Below are positions 1 to 6,891 of a stretch of DNA of 9,747 bases, piece by piece. Made by a program: the position numbers and the translations under genes. How positions within the stretch are numbered: the first letter of the stretch is position 1; each line of letters opens with the position of its first letter. The DNA lies in NCBI GenBank assembly GCA_027490415.1, contig JAIXYD010000129.1, positions 1 to 9,747 of the forward strand, written 5' to 3'. The stretch is from Streptomycetaceae bacterium (GTDB lineage Bacteria; Actinomycetota; Actinomycetes; Nanopelagicales; Nanopelagicaceae). The notes beneath the pieces are model-generated. The model made no database searches. It was not told the origin of the DNA and saw only the letters and a list, made by a program, of their open reading frames with translations.

Positions 1-724
1 AATATGCCGGCCATGGAATAGCCGGCCAATCTTGACTCGGCAAGGGCATGATTCCGTCGGAGATGAGTTGCTGAATTCTGGCAGAGGTTGCAGAAATTTC
101 TGCCTGCGTTAAGTGATCGCCAAAGGTGGTTGCATTCTGCTGGATGCATTCAGCTGTTTGCTTGAGTATCCCTATTTCATCAACTGAGAGTTTATCGCCA
201 GCCCATTGCCAGAGGACGGTTCGCAACTTGTCCTCTGAATGAAAAGTAACTCCATGATCACACGCAAAAAGATGTCCACGTTCATCAGGAAGCAGATGGC
301 CAATTTTGCGGTCGGTATTGTTAATGATGGCATCAAAGAGTGCGAGTCGACGCAATTCAATACGATCTTGGGCGAAATAGGAACCCAGGTCGATACTCTC
401 ATCAACATCAATCCAACGTTGCACCATACCGAATCCCGCTGGACCATCACGCAAGATCGTAGGGGGAACTAGGTTAAAACCTGTCAGGTCACTTAACAGA
501 AAAGCTGCGTACTCGCGATTGGCCAAAGTTCCGTCGGGAAAGTCCCAGAGCGGTCGCTCCCCCGCGACGGGTTTGTAGATAACTTCAAGGCTTATGCCTT
601 CTTGATGCATCAAACCAAAAAGAGTTGCATTGGAGGCGTCTACCAGGCGACCCGTGATTTCTAGTTCACCTGCATTCAGATGCGCAATACTTTCTTCGAC
701 CCAGCCTGAATCCAACTCTGTCAT
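1..724 (-). CDS. SCO1664-family kinase-like protein (partial, 3' end beyond left edge)
   Basis: An uninterrupted frame of 241 codons reads from ATG at 724 off the left edge. I recognise it as the actinobacterial SCO1664 family, which has a PI3/4-kinase/HipA-like fold; its biochemical role is unknown. Family landmarks are visible in order: YKP with the putative ATP-binding Lys51, GERPLWDFPDGTLA at 55-68, LVPPT...RDGPAG at 85-97, the catalytic-loop-like DAIINNTDRKIGHLL at 131-145 (Asn136, Asp138), a DFG-like CDHG with Asp156, KLRTVLWQWAG at 166-176, and DWPAIPWP near the end at 232-239. Since the family usually ends just after this last motif, only a few residues are probably missing. The start is fixed by the ATGA overlap with the DUF3090 gene, implying translational coupling. 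The key kinase-like residues all look intact, so I expect an active phosphotransferase, but the substrate is unknown. In other actinobacteria mshC is often the next gene downstream. Confidence 0.88.
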   Translation of the reverse strand, partial: MTELDSGWVEESIAHLNAGELEITGRLVDASNATLFGLMHQEGISLEVIYKPVAGERPLWDFPDGTLANREYAAFLLSDLTGFNLVPPTILRDGPAGFGMVQRWIDVDESIDLGSYFAQDRIELRRLALFDAIINNTDRKIGHLLPDERGHLFACDHGVTFHSEDKLRTVLWQWAGDKLSVDEIGILKQTAECIQQNATTFGDHLTQAEISATSARIQQLISDGIMPLPSQDWPAIPWPAY

Positions 725-1245
725 CGTCTATATCCATTGGCGCGTGGACATAGATGTCCTTTCGGATCTATTGGGGCTACACAGAATGGACAAAGTGGGC
801 GACCTGCTGCCACAAGGGCCATGGTTCTTTGGGCGAAGGCCAGAGCCATAGAGAGATCTAAATGCACTTCAACGACAGCTCCTGAATCATCATCATCGAC
901 TTCGTCGTTATCTTCTGAACGAAAAGATATTTCTATCTCCAGCAATGACGGATCAAAAGCGATCCCAATTGCTCCTACCGCAAATTCGCTATCCAGCGGC
1001 AATTCAAGTGGCTGATCATCAACAGGTGCTGGCTTCACCGCACTCAGTGGAGCACTCTTCTTAATCTCACGGATGATTGTCGTGATTCTTTCAGCCAGAG
1101 CAGCTGCCTGAGACTTCTCTGTTGCCAGGGACACCAAGATGTTCTTCTGTCTGATTTGAAAATAAAATTCTCGCTCGCCGGGTGCCCCGATAGTCCCAAC
1201 CACAAAACGATCAGGTTGATCAAATGACCATTGTTGAGAACTCAC
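721..1245 (-). CDS. DUF3090 family protein with C-terminal zinc knuckle
   Basis: A 174-residue protein of the DUF3090 family, which is restricted largely to actinobacteria and has no established function. The N-terminus carries the family signature FDQPDRFVVGTIGAPGERE (residues 8-26) followed by an FYFQIR strand and an AALAERI helix. A middle linker (about 60-80) leads to a second strand-rich half with a strongly acidic loop, EDNDEVDDDD, around 110-119. The C-terminus has CPFC...HLCPRANGYRR, in which Cys152, Cys155, His164 and Cys166 can form a rubredoxin-like zinc site. Its GTG start overlaps the phosphomutase stop (GTGA, 1242-1245) and its stop overlaps the next ATG (ATGA, 721-724), so all three proteins are probably made in coordinated amounts. 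I infer that it acts as an adaptor or substrate between the flanking phosphatase-fold and kinase-fold proteins. This is untested. Confidence 0.9.
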   Translation of the reverse strand: MSSQQWSFDQPDRFVVGTIGAPGEREFYFQIRQKNILVSLATEKSQAAALAERITTIIREIKKSAPLSAVKPAPVDDQPLELPLDSEFAVGAIGIAFDPSLLEIEISFRSEDNDEVDDDDSGAVVEVHLDLSMALAFAQRTMALVAAGRPLCPFCVAPIDPKGHLCPRANGYRR

Positions 1246-1910
1246 TTACTTGCATTCCCTGTTGAGCCACCAATGGCGGTTTGGTTGCCTGATTTACTCA
1301 ATGAGAGATTGCCGTTAGTATCATTAAAGCGAACCAAGCGGCTGATTCCACCATCAGTATCGATGATTGTCAGTGATGCTGGTTCGATCACTAAGCGCTG
1401 AAACTGATCCAAATGCATCCCAAGACAGTGAGCGACTATTGCCTTAATAACGTCCCCGTGGCTCACAAGTAAGCGCGGGCCTTTTCCCCTGACTGAATTG
1501 ATCCGATAAAAACTGGAGAGCGCTCTTCTCTGCATCTCCAGAAGAGATTCACCATCTGGAAAAATCATTTGACTCGGAAAATCTTGAACTACTTTCCATT
1601 GTGCCTTGCGACGCAGTGAAGATAGCGACTTACCACTCCAAGACCCGTAATCGACTTCAGTGATCTCTTCATCAACCACGAGACGAGAGCTATCTCCGAC
1701 AGATGAAAGCCATGGTTCGATCGTTTCTCTACAGCGTTGCAGTGGACTAATAGCGATCTGATCAAATTTGACCGCGCCAATTCGCTCCGCTAGTGCAAGG
1801 GCTTGCCGTTCTCCATTTTTGCTCAATGAAATTCCGGGAGTCCGACCAGCCAGAAGATTCTTTTCATTAGCAACAGAATGCGCGTGACGAAGAAGAACGA
1901 TTCGTGCCAT
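1242..1910 (-). CDS. MSMEG_4193-type putative phosphomutase / histidine phosphatase
   Basis: A 222-residue member of the histidine phosphatase (phosphoglycerate mutase-like) superfamily, and by context of the MSMEG_4193 subfamily whose substrate is unknown. Visible active-site elements are LLRHAHS (residues 6-12, catalytic His9; the usual RHG is RHA here), AGRTPGISLS (21-30), SPLQRCRET (55-63), the acidic EVDYGSWSG (85-93), and the second catalytic histidine in VSHGD (His151). The glycine-to-alanine change in RHG is tolerated in related phosphatases such as SixA, so activity is plausible. The C-terminal 30 residues are polar and probably disordered. ATG at 1908-1910 is the only sensible start because a TAA codon lies four codons upstream. 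It has no good Shine-Dalgarno, but a TAATCT hexamer sits at -12 to -7, suggesting a leaderless mRNA. It is the first gene of the three-gene operon. Confidence 0.9.
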   Translation of the reverse strand: MARIVLLRHAHSVANEKNLLAGRTPGISLSKNGERQALALAERIGAVKFDQIAISPLQRCRETIEPWLSSVGDSSRLVVDEEITEVDYGSWSGKSLSSLRRKAQWKVVQDFPSQMIFPDGESLLEMQRRALSSFYRINSVRGKGPRLLVSHGDVIKAIVAHCLGMHLDQFQRLVIEPASLTIIDTDGGISRLVRFNDTNGNLSLSKSGNQTAIGGSTGNASK

Positions 1911-1916
1911 TTCCCA

Positions 1917-1922
1917 AGATTA
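1917..1922 (-). promoter_or_regulatory. putative -10 box for a leaderless phosphomutase operon mRNA
   Basis: Read on the minus strand, TAATCT lies at exactly -12 to -7 relative to the A of the phosphomutase ATG, matching the actinobacterial TANNNT -10 pattern with transcription beginning at the start codon. No convincing -35 is visible 16-18 bases further upstream. The gene has no usable Shine-Dalgarno, which fits. Confidence 0.45.
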
Positions 1923-1948
1923 ACGCCCTTTGACAGAGTTGGCTTGCT

Positions 1949-1956
1949 AAGGTGAG
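1949..1956 (+). promoter_or_regulatory. ribosome binding site deciding the aldo/keto reductase start
   Basis: AAGGTGAG lies just before the ATG at 1961 (eight bases from the AAGG core). It contains an in-frame GTG at 1952 that could be misread as the start. The Shine-Dalgarno placement and the family-typical N-terminus MEFRR...SGL favour the ATG at 1961. Confidence 0.6.
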
Positions 1957-1960
1957 AACC

Positions 1961-2911
1961 ATGGAATTCAGGCGTGCTGGAAAGAGTGGACTGGAGCTTT
2001 CTCGTCTTGGCCTCGGCACGATGACCTGGGGTCGCGATACAGATACCCATGAGGCTGCCGAACAGATGCGCAGTTATATCGAAGCCGGCGGAAATTTCAT
2101 TGATACCGCCGCTAGCTATGCCGATGGTGATTCCGAGCGCGTAATCGGTGGACTAGTCGGAACATTCTTTAAACGTGAAGACGTTGTCATCGCTACAAAA
2201 GCAGGCGTTTCGTATCCACAAGGGGTGCGAACAGTAAACAACTCTCGCCATTTCCTCATCGGCGAATTGGAAAAATCTCTCACCAGACTTGGAACTGATT
2301 ACGTGGATATTTGGCAGATCCACTCGTGGGATCCAGATATCGCACTCGAAGACACACTCTCTGCTCTGGACTTTGCTTACACATCAGGAAAAGCGCGATA
2401 TGTTGGAATTTCAAATTTCAATGGATGGCAAAGTGCACGAGCGATCTCGCTTCAAGAAGCTAATTCTGCTAAAGCCCCCATTGCAACGCTACAGAGTGAA
2501 TACTCCCTGTTGAATCGAACCATTGAGAACGAAATTCTGGAATGTGCCTCCCAGCTCGGGGTTGGAATTCTCGCGTGGTCTCCGTTGGGCCGTGGAGTAC
2601 TGACCGGAAAATACCGCAACTCCATTCCCGCCGATTCGCGTGGTGCCACCCCACACTTTGCGAACTTCATCGCAACGTATCTCAATCGGGACAGTGCTCG
2701 AATTGTCGAAGCCGTGGTTGCGGCGGCGTCTGGCCTTGGTTATTCACCTCTTGAAGTCGCACTCGCGTGGGTGCGAGATACACCAGGAGTCACTAGTGCG
2801 ATTATTGGAGCGCGAAACGGTGCGCAATTACGCGGTGCTCTCACCGTGGAGGAAATCGTTTTGCCAGATGTTGTTCGAACTGCTCTCAATGATGTATCAA
2901 GCGGTCTCTAA
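1961..2911 (+). CDS. Aldo/keto reductase
   Basis: A 316-residue soluble NADPH-dependent aldo/keto reductase, the usual length for this TIM-barrel family, which reduces aldehydes and ketones in the cytoplasm. The N-terminus MEFRRAGKSGLELSRLGLGT is typical of the bacterial Tas/YajO-like group. The catalytic tetrad is present: Asp48 and Tyr53 in FIDTAASYADG, Lys80 in IATKAG, and His121 in QIHSWDP. Later landmarks are VGISNF, the LQSEYSLLNR strand, and AWSPLGRGVLTGKY with the phosphate-binding loop; the cofactor-binding region SAIIGARNGAQL is near the C-terminus. The physiological substrate cannot be told from sequence. It diverges from the phosphomutase operon across a 50-bp gap and converges on the M20 peptidase gene, with the two coding ends overlapping by 15 bp. 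The start is chosen from a good Shine-Dalgarno (AAGGTGAG); an in-frame GTG at 1952 is less likely. Confidence 0.92.
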   Translation: MEFRRAGKSGLELSRLGLGTMTWGRDTDTHEAAEQMRSYIEAGGNFIDTAASYADGDSERVIGGLVGTFFKREDVVIATKAGVSYPQGVRTVNNSRHFLIGELEKSLTRLGTDYVDIWQIHSWDPDIALEDTLSALDFAYTSGKARYVGISNFNGWQSARAISLQEANSAKAPIATLQSEYSLLNRTIENEILECASQLGVGILAWSPLGRGVLTGKYRNSIPADSRGATPHFANFIATYLNRDSARIVEAVVAAASGLGYSPLEVALAWVRDTPGVTSAIIGARNGAQLRGALTVEEIVLPDVVRTALNDVSSGL

Positions 2912-4219
2912 GAAATCCTTAAGCACGTTCACTCCGAATCGCAATCCATCAACAGGAACTCGTTCGTCCACTCCGTGAAAAAGGGCCATGAAATCAAGCT
3001 CTGGATCTAGTTTTAAGGGCGAGAATCCATAACCAATAATTCCGATCTTTGAAAGAGCTTTGTTATCTGTGCCGCCACTCATGGTAAATGGAACAGGAAT
3101 TCCCTCTCCATCATGCTTAATCAAAGCTGCGCACATGGCTTCAACGAGATCTCCTTCAAAGGGAACTTCTAGCGCAATATCTGTGACGATTGTTTCAATG
3201 CGAATATCCGGCCCAACAATTTCACGAATGGTCGCGTTCATTTCATCCTCATAGCCTGGTAAGAAGCGTCCATCAACAACTGCACTCGCCTCACCTGGAA
3301 TAACGTTCTCTTTATATCCAGCAGTAAGCATCGACGGGTTAGTCGTATTCTGCAGCGTGGCACCAATCATGCGTGATGCGTTTCCAAACTCGCTCAGCAG
3401 TGGTCTGAGATCTTTAAGGTCAAATGGTTTTCCCGATGCCTTAGCCACCGTTTCAAAGAGACGCTTAACAGTTGCGGTGTATCTCTGAGGCCACTCATAG
3501 CGGCCGATCTTTGCAACCGCCTCAGAGAGAGCCGTGATTGCATTCTCATTGTTGATTACAGAACCATGACCGGCTCGACCCTGGGCGACTAGACGCATCC
3601 AATGAATACCTTTTTCGGCTGTCTCAACAAAATAGAAACGTTTTGCGTTTGGGAGTGTGATTGAGAAACCTCCCACTTCTGAAATCGCTTCGGTGCAACC
3701 GGCAAACACTTCGGGATGCTCCTTGACCATCCACCTGGATCCGTAGCTGCTACCAGCCTCTTCATCTGCAAAGAATGCGAGAGTGATTGGACGCGGTGGT
3801 TTATATCCAAGACTTGCCCACTGGCGAACAACAGCGATGATCATGGCATCCATATTCTTCATATCGACAGCGCCGCGTCCCCAAATAAATCCATCCTTAA
3901 GAATTCCTCCGAAAGGATCAACGCTCCAATCCTCAGCCATTGCAGGAACTACATCGAGATGGCCATGAACGACAAGCCCTGGACGATCTGGATGAGTGCT
4001 CTCTAGATGAGCTATTACATTGCAACGATTTTCTGCCGACTCGTATATCTTCGAAGCAATTCCAACCTCAGCAAGTTGTGCGACTACGTACTCGGCTGCT
4101 GCCTTCTCGTCTCCCCTACCTTCACCATAGTTAACACTTGGGATGCGAATTAATTCCTGGCAGATGCGGATCGTTTCGGCTTCAAGTTCTTCTCTAAGAG
4201 CGTTCATATCTGTCGTCAT
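2897..4219 (-). CDS. M20 family metallopeptidase (DapE2-like dipeptidase)
   Basis: A 440-residue M20 zinc metallopeptidase, probably a cytoplasmic dipeptidase or deacylase. Numbered from the ATG at 4219, the metal and catalytic residues are all visible: HGHLD with His87 and Asp89, GRGAVDMKN with Asp119 bridging two zincs, FFADEEAG with Glu153/Glu154, SEVGG with Glu181, and His415 in LFHGVDERVP near the C-terminus. The central insertion is the dimerisation (lid) domain. Length and neighbourhood resemble mycobacterial Rv2141c (annotated DapE2), which lies near the same phosphomutase/DUF3090/SCO1664 genes. A true succinyl-diaminopimelate desuccinylase is shorter (about 370-380 residues), so I would not call this dapE. 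ATGs at 4234 and 4207 are alternatives. I prefer 4219 because an ATGACA-17-GATACT promoter places transcription start on this codon. Its 3' end overlaps the convergent aldo/keto reductase gene. Confidence 0.92.
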   Translation of the reverse strand: MTTDMNALREELEAETIRICQELIRIPSVNYGEGRGDEKAAAEYVVAQLAEVGIASKIYESAENRCNVIAHLESTHPDRPGLVVHGHLDVVPAMAEDWSVDPFGGILKDGFIWGRGAVDMKNMDAMIIAVVRQWASLGYKPPRPITLAFFADEEAGSSYGSRWMVKEHPEVFAGCTEAISEVGGFSITLPNAKRFYFVETAEKGIHWMRLVAQGRAGHGSVINNENAITALSEAVAKIGRYEWPQRYTATVKRLFETVAKASGKPFDLKDLRPLLSEFGNASRMIGATLQNTTNPSMLTAGYKENVIPGEASAVVDGRFLPGYEDEMNATIREIVGPDIRIETIVTDIALEVPFEGDLVEAMCAALIKHDGEGIPVPFTMSGGTDNKALSKIGIIGYGFSPLKLDPELDFMALFHGVDERVPVDGLRFGVNVLKDFLETA

Positions 4220-4225
4220 GGGGCA

Positions 4226-4254
4226 AGTATCCATTAGGAGCGCTCGAGTGTCAT
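4226..4254 (-). promoter_or_regulatory. Promoter of the M20 peptidase gene (leaderless)
   Basis: On the minus strand a -35 ATGACA (4254-4249; five of six to TTGACA) is separated by exactly 17 bases from a -10 GATACT (4231-4226; four of six to TATAAT). The hexamer ends six bases before the ATG at 4219, so the predicted +1 is the A of the start codon. This is the best-formed promoter in the window and argues for the 4219 start over the ATG at 4234, which lies inside the promoter. Confidence 0.62.
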
Positions 4255-4268
4255 CGAAATTCTCCGCT

Positions 4269-4297
4269 TTGCCTTGATCTCCAGGGGTTGCTATCGT
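4269..4297 (+). promoter_or_regulatory. candidate promoter for tRNA-Leu/apt
   Basis: TTGCCT (4269-4274), a 17-base spacer and TATCGT (4292-4297) match the consensus at four of six bases each, predicting a start near 4304 and a leader of about 70 bases before the tRNA. It is the best spaced pair in the 140-bp gap, but a start closer to the tRNA is possible, so this is only a candidate. Confidence 0.3.
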
Positions 4298-4338
4298 GTG
4301 CCCTCTTGATCATCTGTGGGATCGTGTGAGTCGAATGA

Positions 4339-4357
4339 CGAAAAACGGTTCTTTTCG
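4339..4357. repeat. Small inverted repeat upstream of tRNA-Leu
   Basis: CGAAAA (4339-4344) and TTTTCG (4352-4357) form a perfect 6-bp inverted repeat around a 7-base loop. It is A/T-rich and not followed by a T-tract, so it does not look like a good intrinsic terminator. It could be an operator or an RNA hairpin in the pre-tRNA leader, or chance. Confidence 0.3.
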
Positions 4358-4375
4358 ATCAGGTTATTTATACTC

Positions 4376-4459
4376 GTCCGGGTGGCGGAATTGGCAGACG
4401 CGCTAGCTTGAGGTGCTAGTGCCCGCAAGGGCTTCGGGGTTCAAGTCCCCGTTCGGACA
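4376..4459 (+). tRNA. tRNA-Leu(GAG)
   Basis: An 84-nt class II tRNA. The acceptor stem GTCCGGG (4376-4382) pairs with TTCGGAC (4452-4458) with two G-U pairs, and the discriminator base is A4459. The anticodon stem CTAGC/GCTAG (4403-4407, 4415-4419) frames the loop TTGAGGT with anticodon GAG at 4410-4412, reading CUC and CUU codons. The long variable arm GCCC-GCAA-GGGC (4421-4432) is the class II hallmark of leucine tRNAs. The T arm is CGGGG-TTCAAGT-CCCCG (4435-4451). The 3' CCA is not encoded, so it must be added post-transcriptionally. The apt gene starts 25 bases downstream with no terminator between, so co-transcription and processing are likely. Confidence 0.97.
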
Positions 4460-4484
4460 CGTAACAAGAGTGAGGGTGATCTCG

Positions 4485-5012
4485 GTGAATGTAGAACAAG
4501 CCTTGTCACTCATCCGTATGATCCCTGATTATCCAAAGCCGGGAATTCTCTTCCAAGACATCACTCCTGTTCTGAGCAACCCGGCTGCGTTCAATACGGT
4601 CGTGCGCGCACTCGCCGAAGTCGATCCCGATAGCTCGGTTGTGGCTGGAATTGAAGCGCGTGGTTTCATCTTTGCGAGTGCAATCGCTGTAGCTAAAGGC
4701 TGTGGATTTGTTCCGATTAGAAAGAAGGGAAAACTCCCATTCACAACTTTCTCCAAACAATACGGACTCGAATATGGTGTTGATGAGATAGAGATTCACA
4801 CGGATGCATTTGCTCCCGGATCTAAAGTTCTTCTCGTTGATGACGTACTTGCAACCGGTGGAACTTTGGTTGCGGCGATTGAGTTGGTCAAACAAGCTGG
4901 CGGTGTCGTGACCGATATTGCAGTCCTCAGCGAAATCTCTTTTCTGGGCGGACGTTTACGTATCGCCGAACATTCGCCTGAGGTCCAGATACACGCTCTG
5001 ATAAGCGGATGA
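4485..5012 (+). CDS. apt: Adenine phosphoribosyltransferase
   Basis: Purine salvage enzyme that converts adenine plus PRPP to AMP and pyrophosphate in the cytoplasm. The 175-residue product has the normal family length. Visible motifs are IPDYPKPGILFQDITPVL (residues 13-30), GIEARGFIF (55-63), FVPIRKKGKLP (75-85) forming the adenine-site hood, and the PRPP-binding loop VLLVDDVLATGGT (115-127) with Asp119-Asp120. The open frame extends back through the tRNA, but coding should start at GTG 4485, preceded by GAGGG (4472-4476) at a spacing of eight; the GTG codons at 4470 and 4476 overlap that Shine-Dalgarno. It ends in an ATGA overlap with the acyltransferase gene. In most actinobacteria apt lies between secF and the relA/spoT homologue. 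Here it follows tRNA-Leu and leads a different gene set, suggesting local rearrangement. Confidence 0.95.
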   Translation: MNVEQALSLIRMIPDYPKPGILFQDITPVLSNPAAFNTVVRALAEVDPDSSVVAGIEARGFIFASAIAVAKGCGFVPIRKKGKLPFTTFSKQYGLEYGVDEIEIHTDAFAPGSKVLLVDDVLATGGTLVAAIELVKQAGGVVTDIAVLSEISFLGGRLRIAEHSPEVQIHALISG

Positions 5013-6865
5013 TCCACAAAGAACGTAACCCGCAGATTCAAGCGCTGCGCGCTCTGGCGGCAGTACTCGTTCTGATCTATCACGCAAAATGGCTCGACGG
5101 CGGCTACATCGGAGTCGACATCTTCTACGTTATCTCGGGATTTCTCATCACTGGGATTCTTCTGCGTGAACTCGAGACCAAAAATACATTGTCCCTTCTT
5201 TCGTTCTATGCTCGCCGCGCAAAACGGCTTCTGCCCTCTTCATTCCTCGTCATCTTAGTTACTGCAGTCGCTGGTTACTTTTTTCTGCCGGCTTCGATGC
5301 GTCAGTCTTTTGCAAAAGATCTTGTCGCCGCCTCAACATATGTGTCGAATTTCCTCTTCGCCTTATGGGAAAACGACTATCAGAACCTCAATTCGACCCC
5401 ATCTCCATTCATTCATTTTTGGTCTCTCGCAGTCGAAGAGCAGTTCTACCTTTTCTGGCCATTCCTGATTCTCGTTTTGTATCGCATCGGCAAGAAACGC
5501 GCAGTTTTTTATGGAGTCATTGCGACACTAGTTGGTTCGTTTCTATTTTCTCTCTACCTCACTGAACGTGCACCTATTTGGGCCTTCTACATTCTTCCCA
5601 CAAGGGCTTGGGAGCTTGCTGCTGGGGCGTTACTACTCTTTGTGCCAGAACTTAAGAGAGCCAAACAACTTCTCGCACTTGTGGGTCTATCGGTCGTTGT
5701 CGTCGCAACGCTACTTTTCGATGAATCGACACCATTTCCCGGAACGGCAGCCCTAGCCCCAGTCATCGCAACCGTTCTTTTGATTGCCACTCGTAGCAAG
5801 TGGCCTCCATTTGTCGACGCACTTTCCAGGTCGCGAGTAAGTCAATGGCTTGGCGCAGTTTCTTATCCGCTCTATCTATGGCACTGGCCGGTCCTAGTCA
5901 TTCCATCCATATATCTAGGAAGAGAGCTCGAACCTTATGCGGTCGCGCTCCTGCTTCTTGTGACGACCATCTTGGCTGGACTCACGCATCGATTCGTCGA
6001 AGAGCCGATGCGTGAAGTAAAGATTTCACACCATGTCGTTTTCAAGATAGCAGCACTCGCAACGAGCTTCTCCGTCCTACTGGGCGGCGTGATATTTCTG
6101 CAGCACTCAAACACAATCACGGTCGGAAATGGCATCGAGTTCTCTCTCGAAGAGGTTCGCTCGAAGCCCATTAACAATAATGATGGCTGCCACATTCACG
6201 TCCGACAAACTGTTTCGCCCCGCTGCGAGTACGGAGACGTCACTTCAGATCAAACTATCGTTCTTTACGGTGATTCACATGCAGCGCAGTGGTTGCCAGC
6301 ACTTGATCTGATTGGCAAGAAGCGCGGTATCAAAATTATCTCTCTCACCAAATCTGCGTGTCCGTCGGCTGAGGTCATTAAGGAACTATCGTCTCAATAC
6401 GATGTGAAAGATTGTCAGGCTTTTAGAGATTCTTCGGTCGCTCGCATCAATAGAATCAAACCACTAGCTGTCATTCTTACTGGGATGCAACCATTTACCG
6501 CCCCATACTCGAAGGAGAGCGCACGTTCATGGTGGATGGCAGGAGAAAGCAAAGTTTTCAACCGCATCAAAGATGCTACGAGATATCCGATCTATCTCAC
6601 CGATACTCCCCTTCCTCAAGTAGATATTCCCGATTGTCTTGTGGCTAATCGTGGCAAGGAGTGCGATACATCCAGACCAATCCCAGCTGAGGTTGCTGCA
6701 GGATTGATTGCAATCAATCCAACCCCTTGGCTCTGTTCGCGCACCTGCCCTGCGATAGTGGACGGGGTCATTGCCTACAGGGATAAATCTCACCTGACGG
6801 TAGCAATGAGTAAGCACTTGTCGCCAAAACTTGAAACCGCCCTAGCGCGAATAGGACTCTTCTAA
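5009..6865 (+). CDS. OafA-type acyltransferase with C-terminal SGNH domain
   Basis: A 618-residue integral membrane O-acyltransferase (acyltransferase family 3) fused to a periplasmic-side SGNH hydrolase domain, the architecture used to O-acetylate surface polysaccharide or peptidoglycan. The N-terminal half has about ten hydrophobic helices and the family signatures: Arg14 and His25 in RALAAVLVLIYH (R-X10-H), GGYIGVDIFYVISGFLIT (31-48), FYARRAKRLLP, and HFWSLAVEEQFYLFWP. The SGNH half shows block I IVLYGDSHAAQW with nucleophile Ser423 and block V DKSHLT with Asp592 and His595, so both active sites appear complete. The acceptor polymer is unknown. The start is fixed by the ATGA overlap with apt (5009-5012), implying translational coupling of a nucleotide-salvage enzyme to a surface-modifying enzyme, a functionally odd pairing. 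tdk follows after 26 bases. Confidence 0.93.
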   Translation: MIHKERNPQIQALRALAAVLVLIYHAKWLDGGYIGVDIFYVISGFLITGILLRELETKNTLSLLSFYARRAKRLLPSSFLVILVTAVAGYFFLPASMRQSFAKDLVAASTYVSNFLFALWENDYQNLNSTPSPFIHFWSLAVEEQFYLFWPFLILVLYRIGKKRAVFYGVIATLVGSFLFSLYLTERAPIWAFYILPTRAWELAAGALLLFVPELKRAKQLLALVGLSVVVVATLLFDESTPFPGTAALAPVIATVLLIATRSKWPPFVDALSRSRVSQWLGAVSYPLYLWHWPVLVIPSIYLGRELEPYAVALLLLVTTILAGLTHRFVEEPMREVKISHHVVFKIAALATSFSVLLGGVIFLQHSNTITVGNGIEFSLEEVRSKPINNNDGCHIHVRQTVSPRCEYGDVTSDQTIVLYGDSHAAQWLPALDLIGKKRGIKIISLTKSACPSAEVIKELSSQYDVKDCQAFRDSSVARINRIKPLAVILTGMQPFTAPYSKESARSWWMAGESKVFNRIKDATRYPIYLTDTPLPQVDIPDCLVANRGKECDTSRPIPAEVAAGLIAINPTPWLCSRTCPAIVDGVIAYRDKSHLTVAMSKHLSPKLETALARIGLF

Positions 6866-6891
6866 GGTCGGTTTGTGGCAGGATCTGCGCC

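Noticed and set aside
172..450. Open frame of about 92 codons on the minus strand within the left-edge gene
   Set aside because: It is out of frame with the SCO1664-family protein, which covers the whole stretch and shows clear family motifs.
880..915. TCATCATCATCG / TTCGTCG microrepeat
   Set aside because: It simply encodes the acidic aspartate-rich loop of the DUF3090 protein on the other strand.
1930..1935. Perfect TTGACA on the plus strand before the aldo/keto reductase
   Set aside because: A -10 spaced 16-18 bases away would fall at 1952-1959, on top of or after the Shine-Dalgarno, and no TANNNT is there. It is probably coincidental.
4369..4374. TATACT as the tRNA-Leu -10 box
   Set aside because: It is a good hexamer, but transcription would begin about position 4381, inside the tRNA, so it cannot produce the full molecule.
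4413..4484. N-terminal extension of apt through the tRNA gene
   Set aside because: The frame is open by chance; the extension is tRNA sequence, and the Apt family length and the Shine-Dalgarno both point to GTG 4485.
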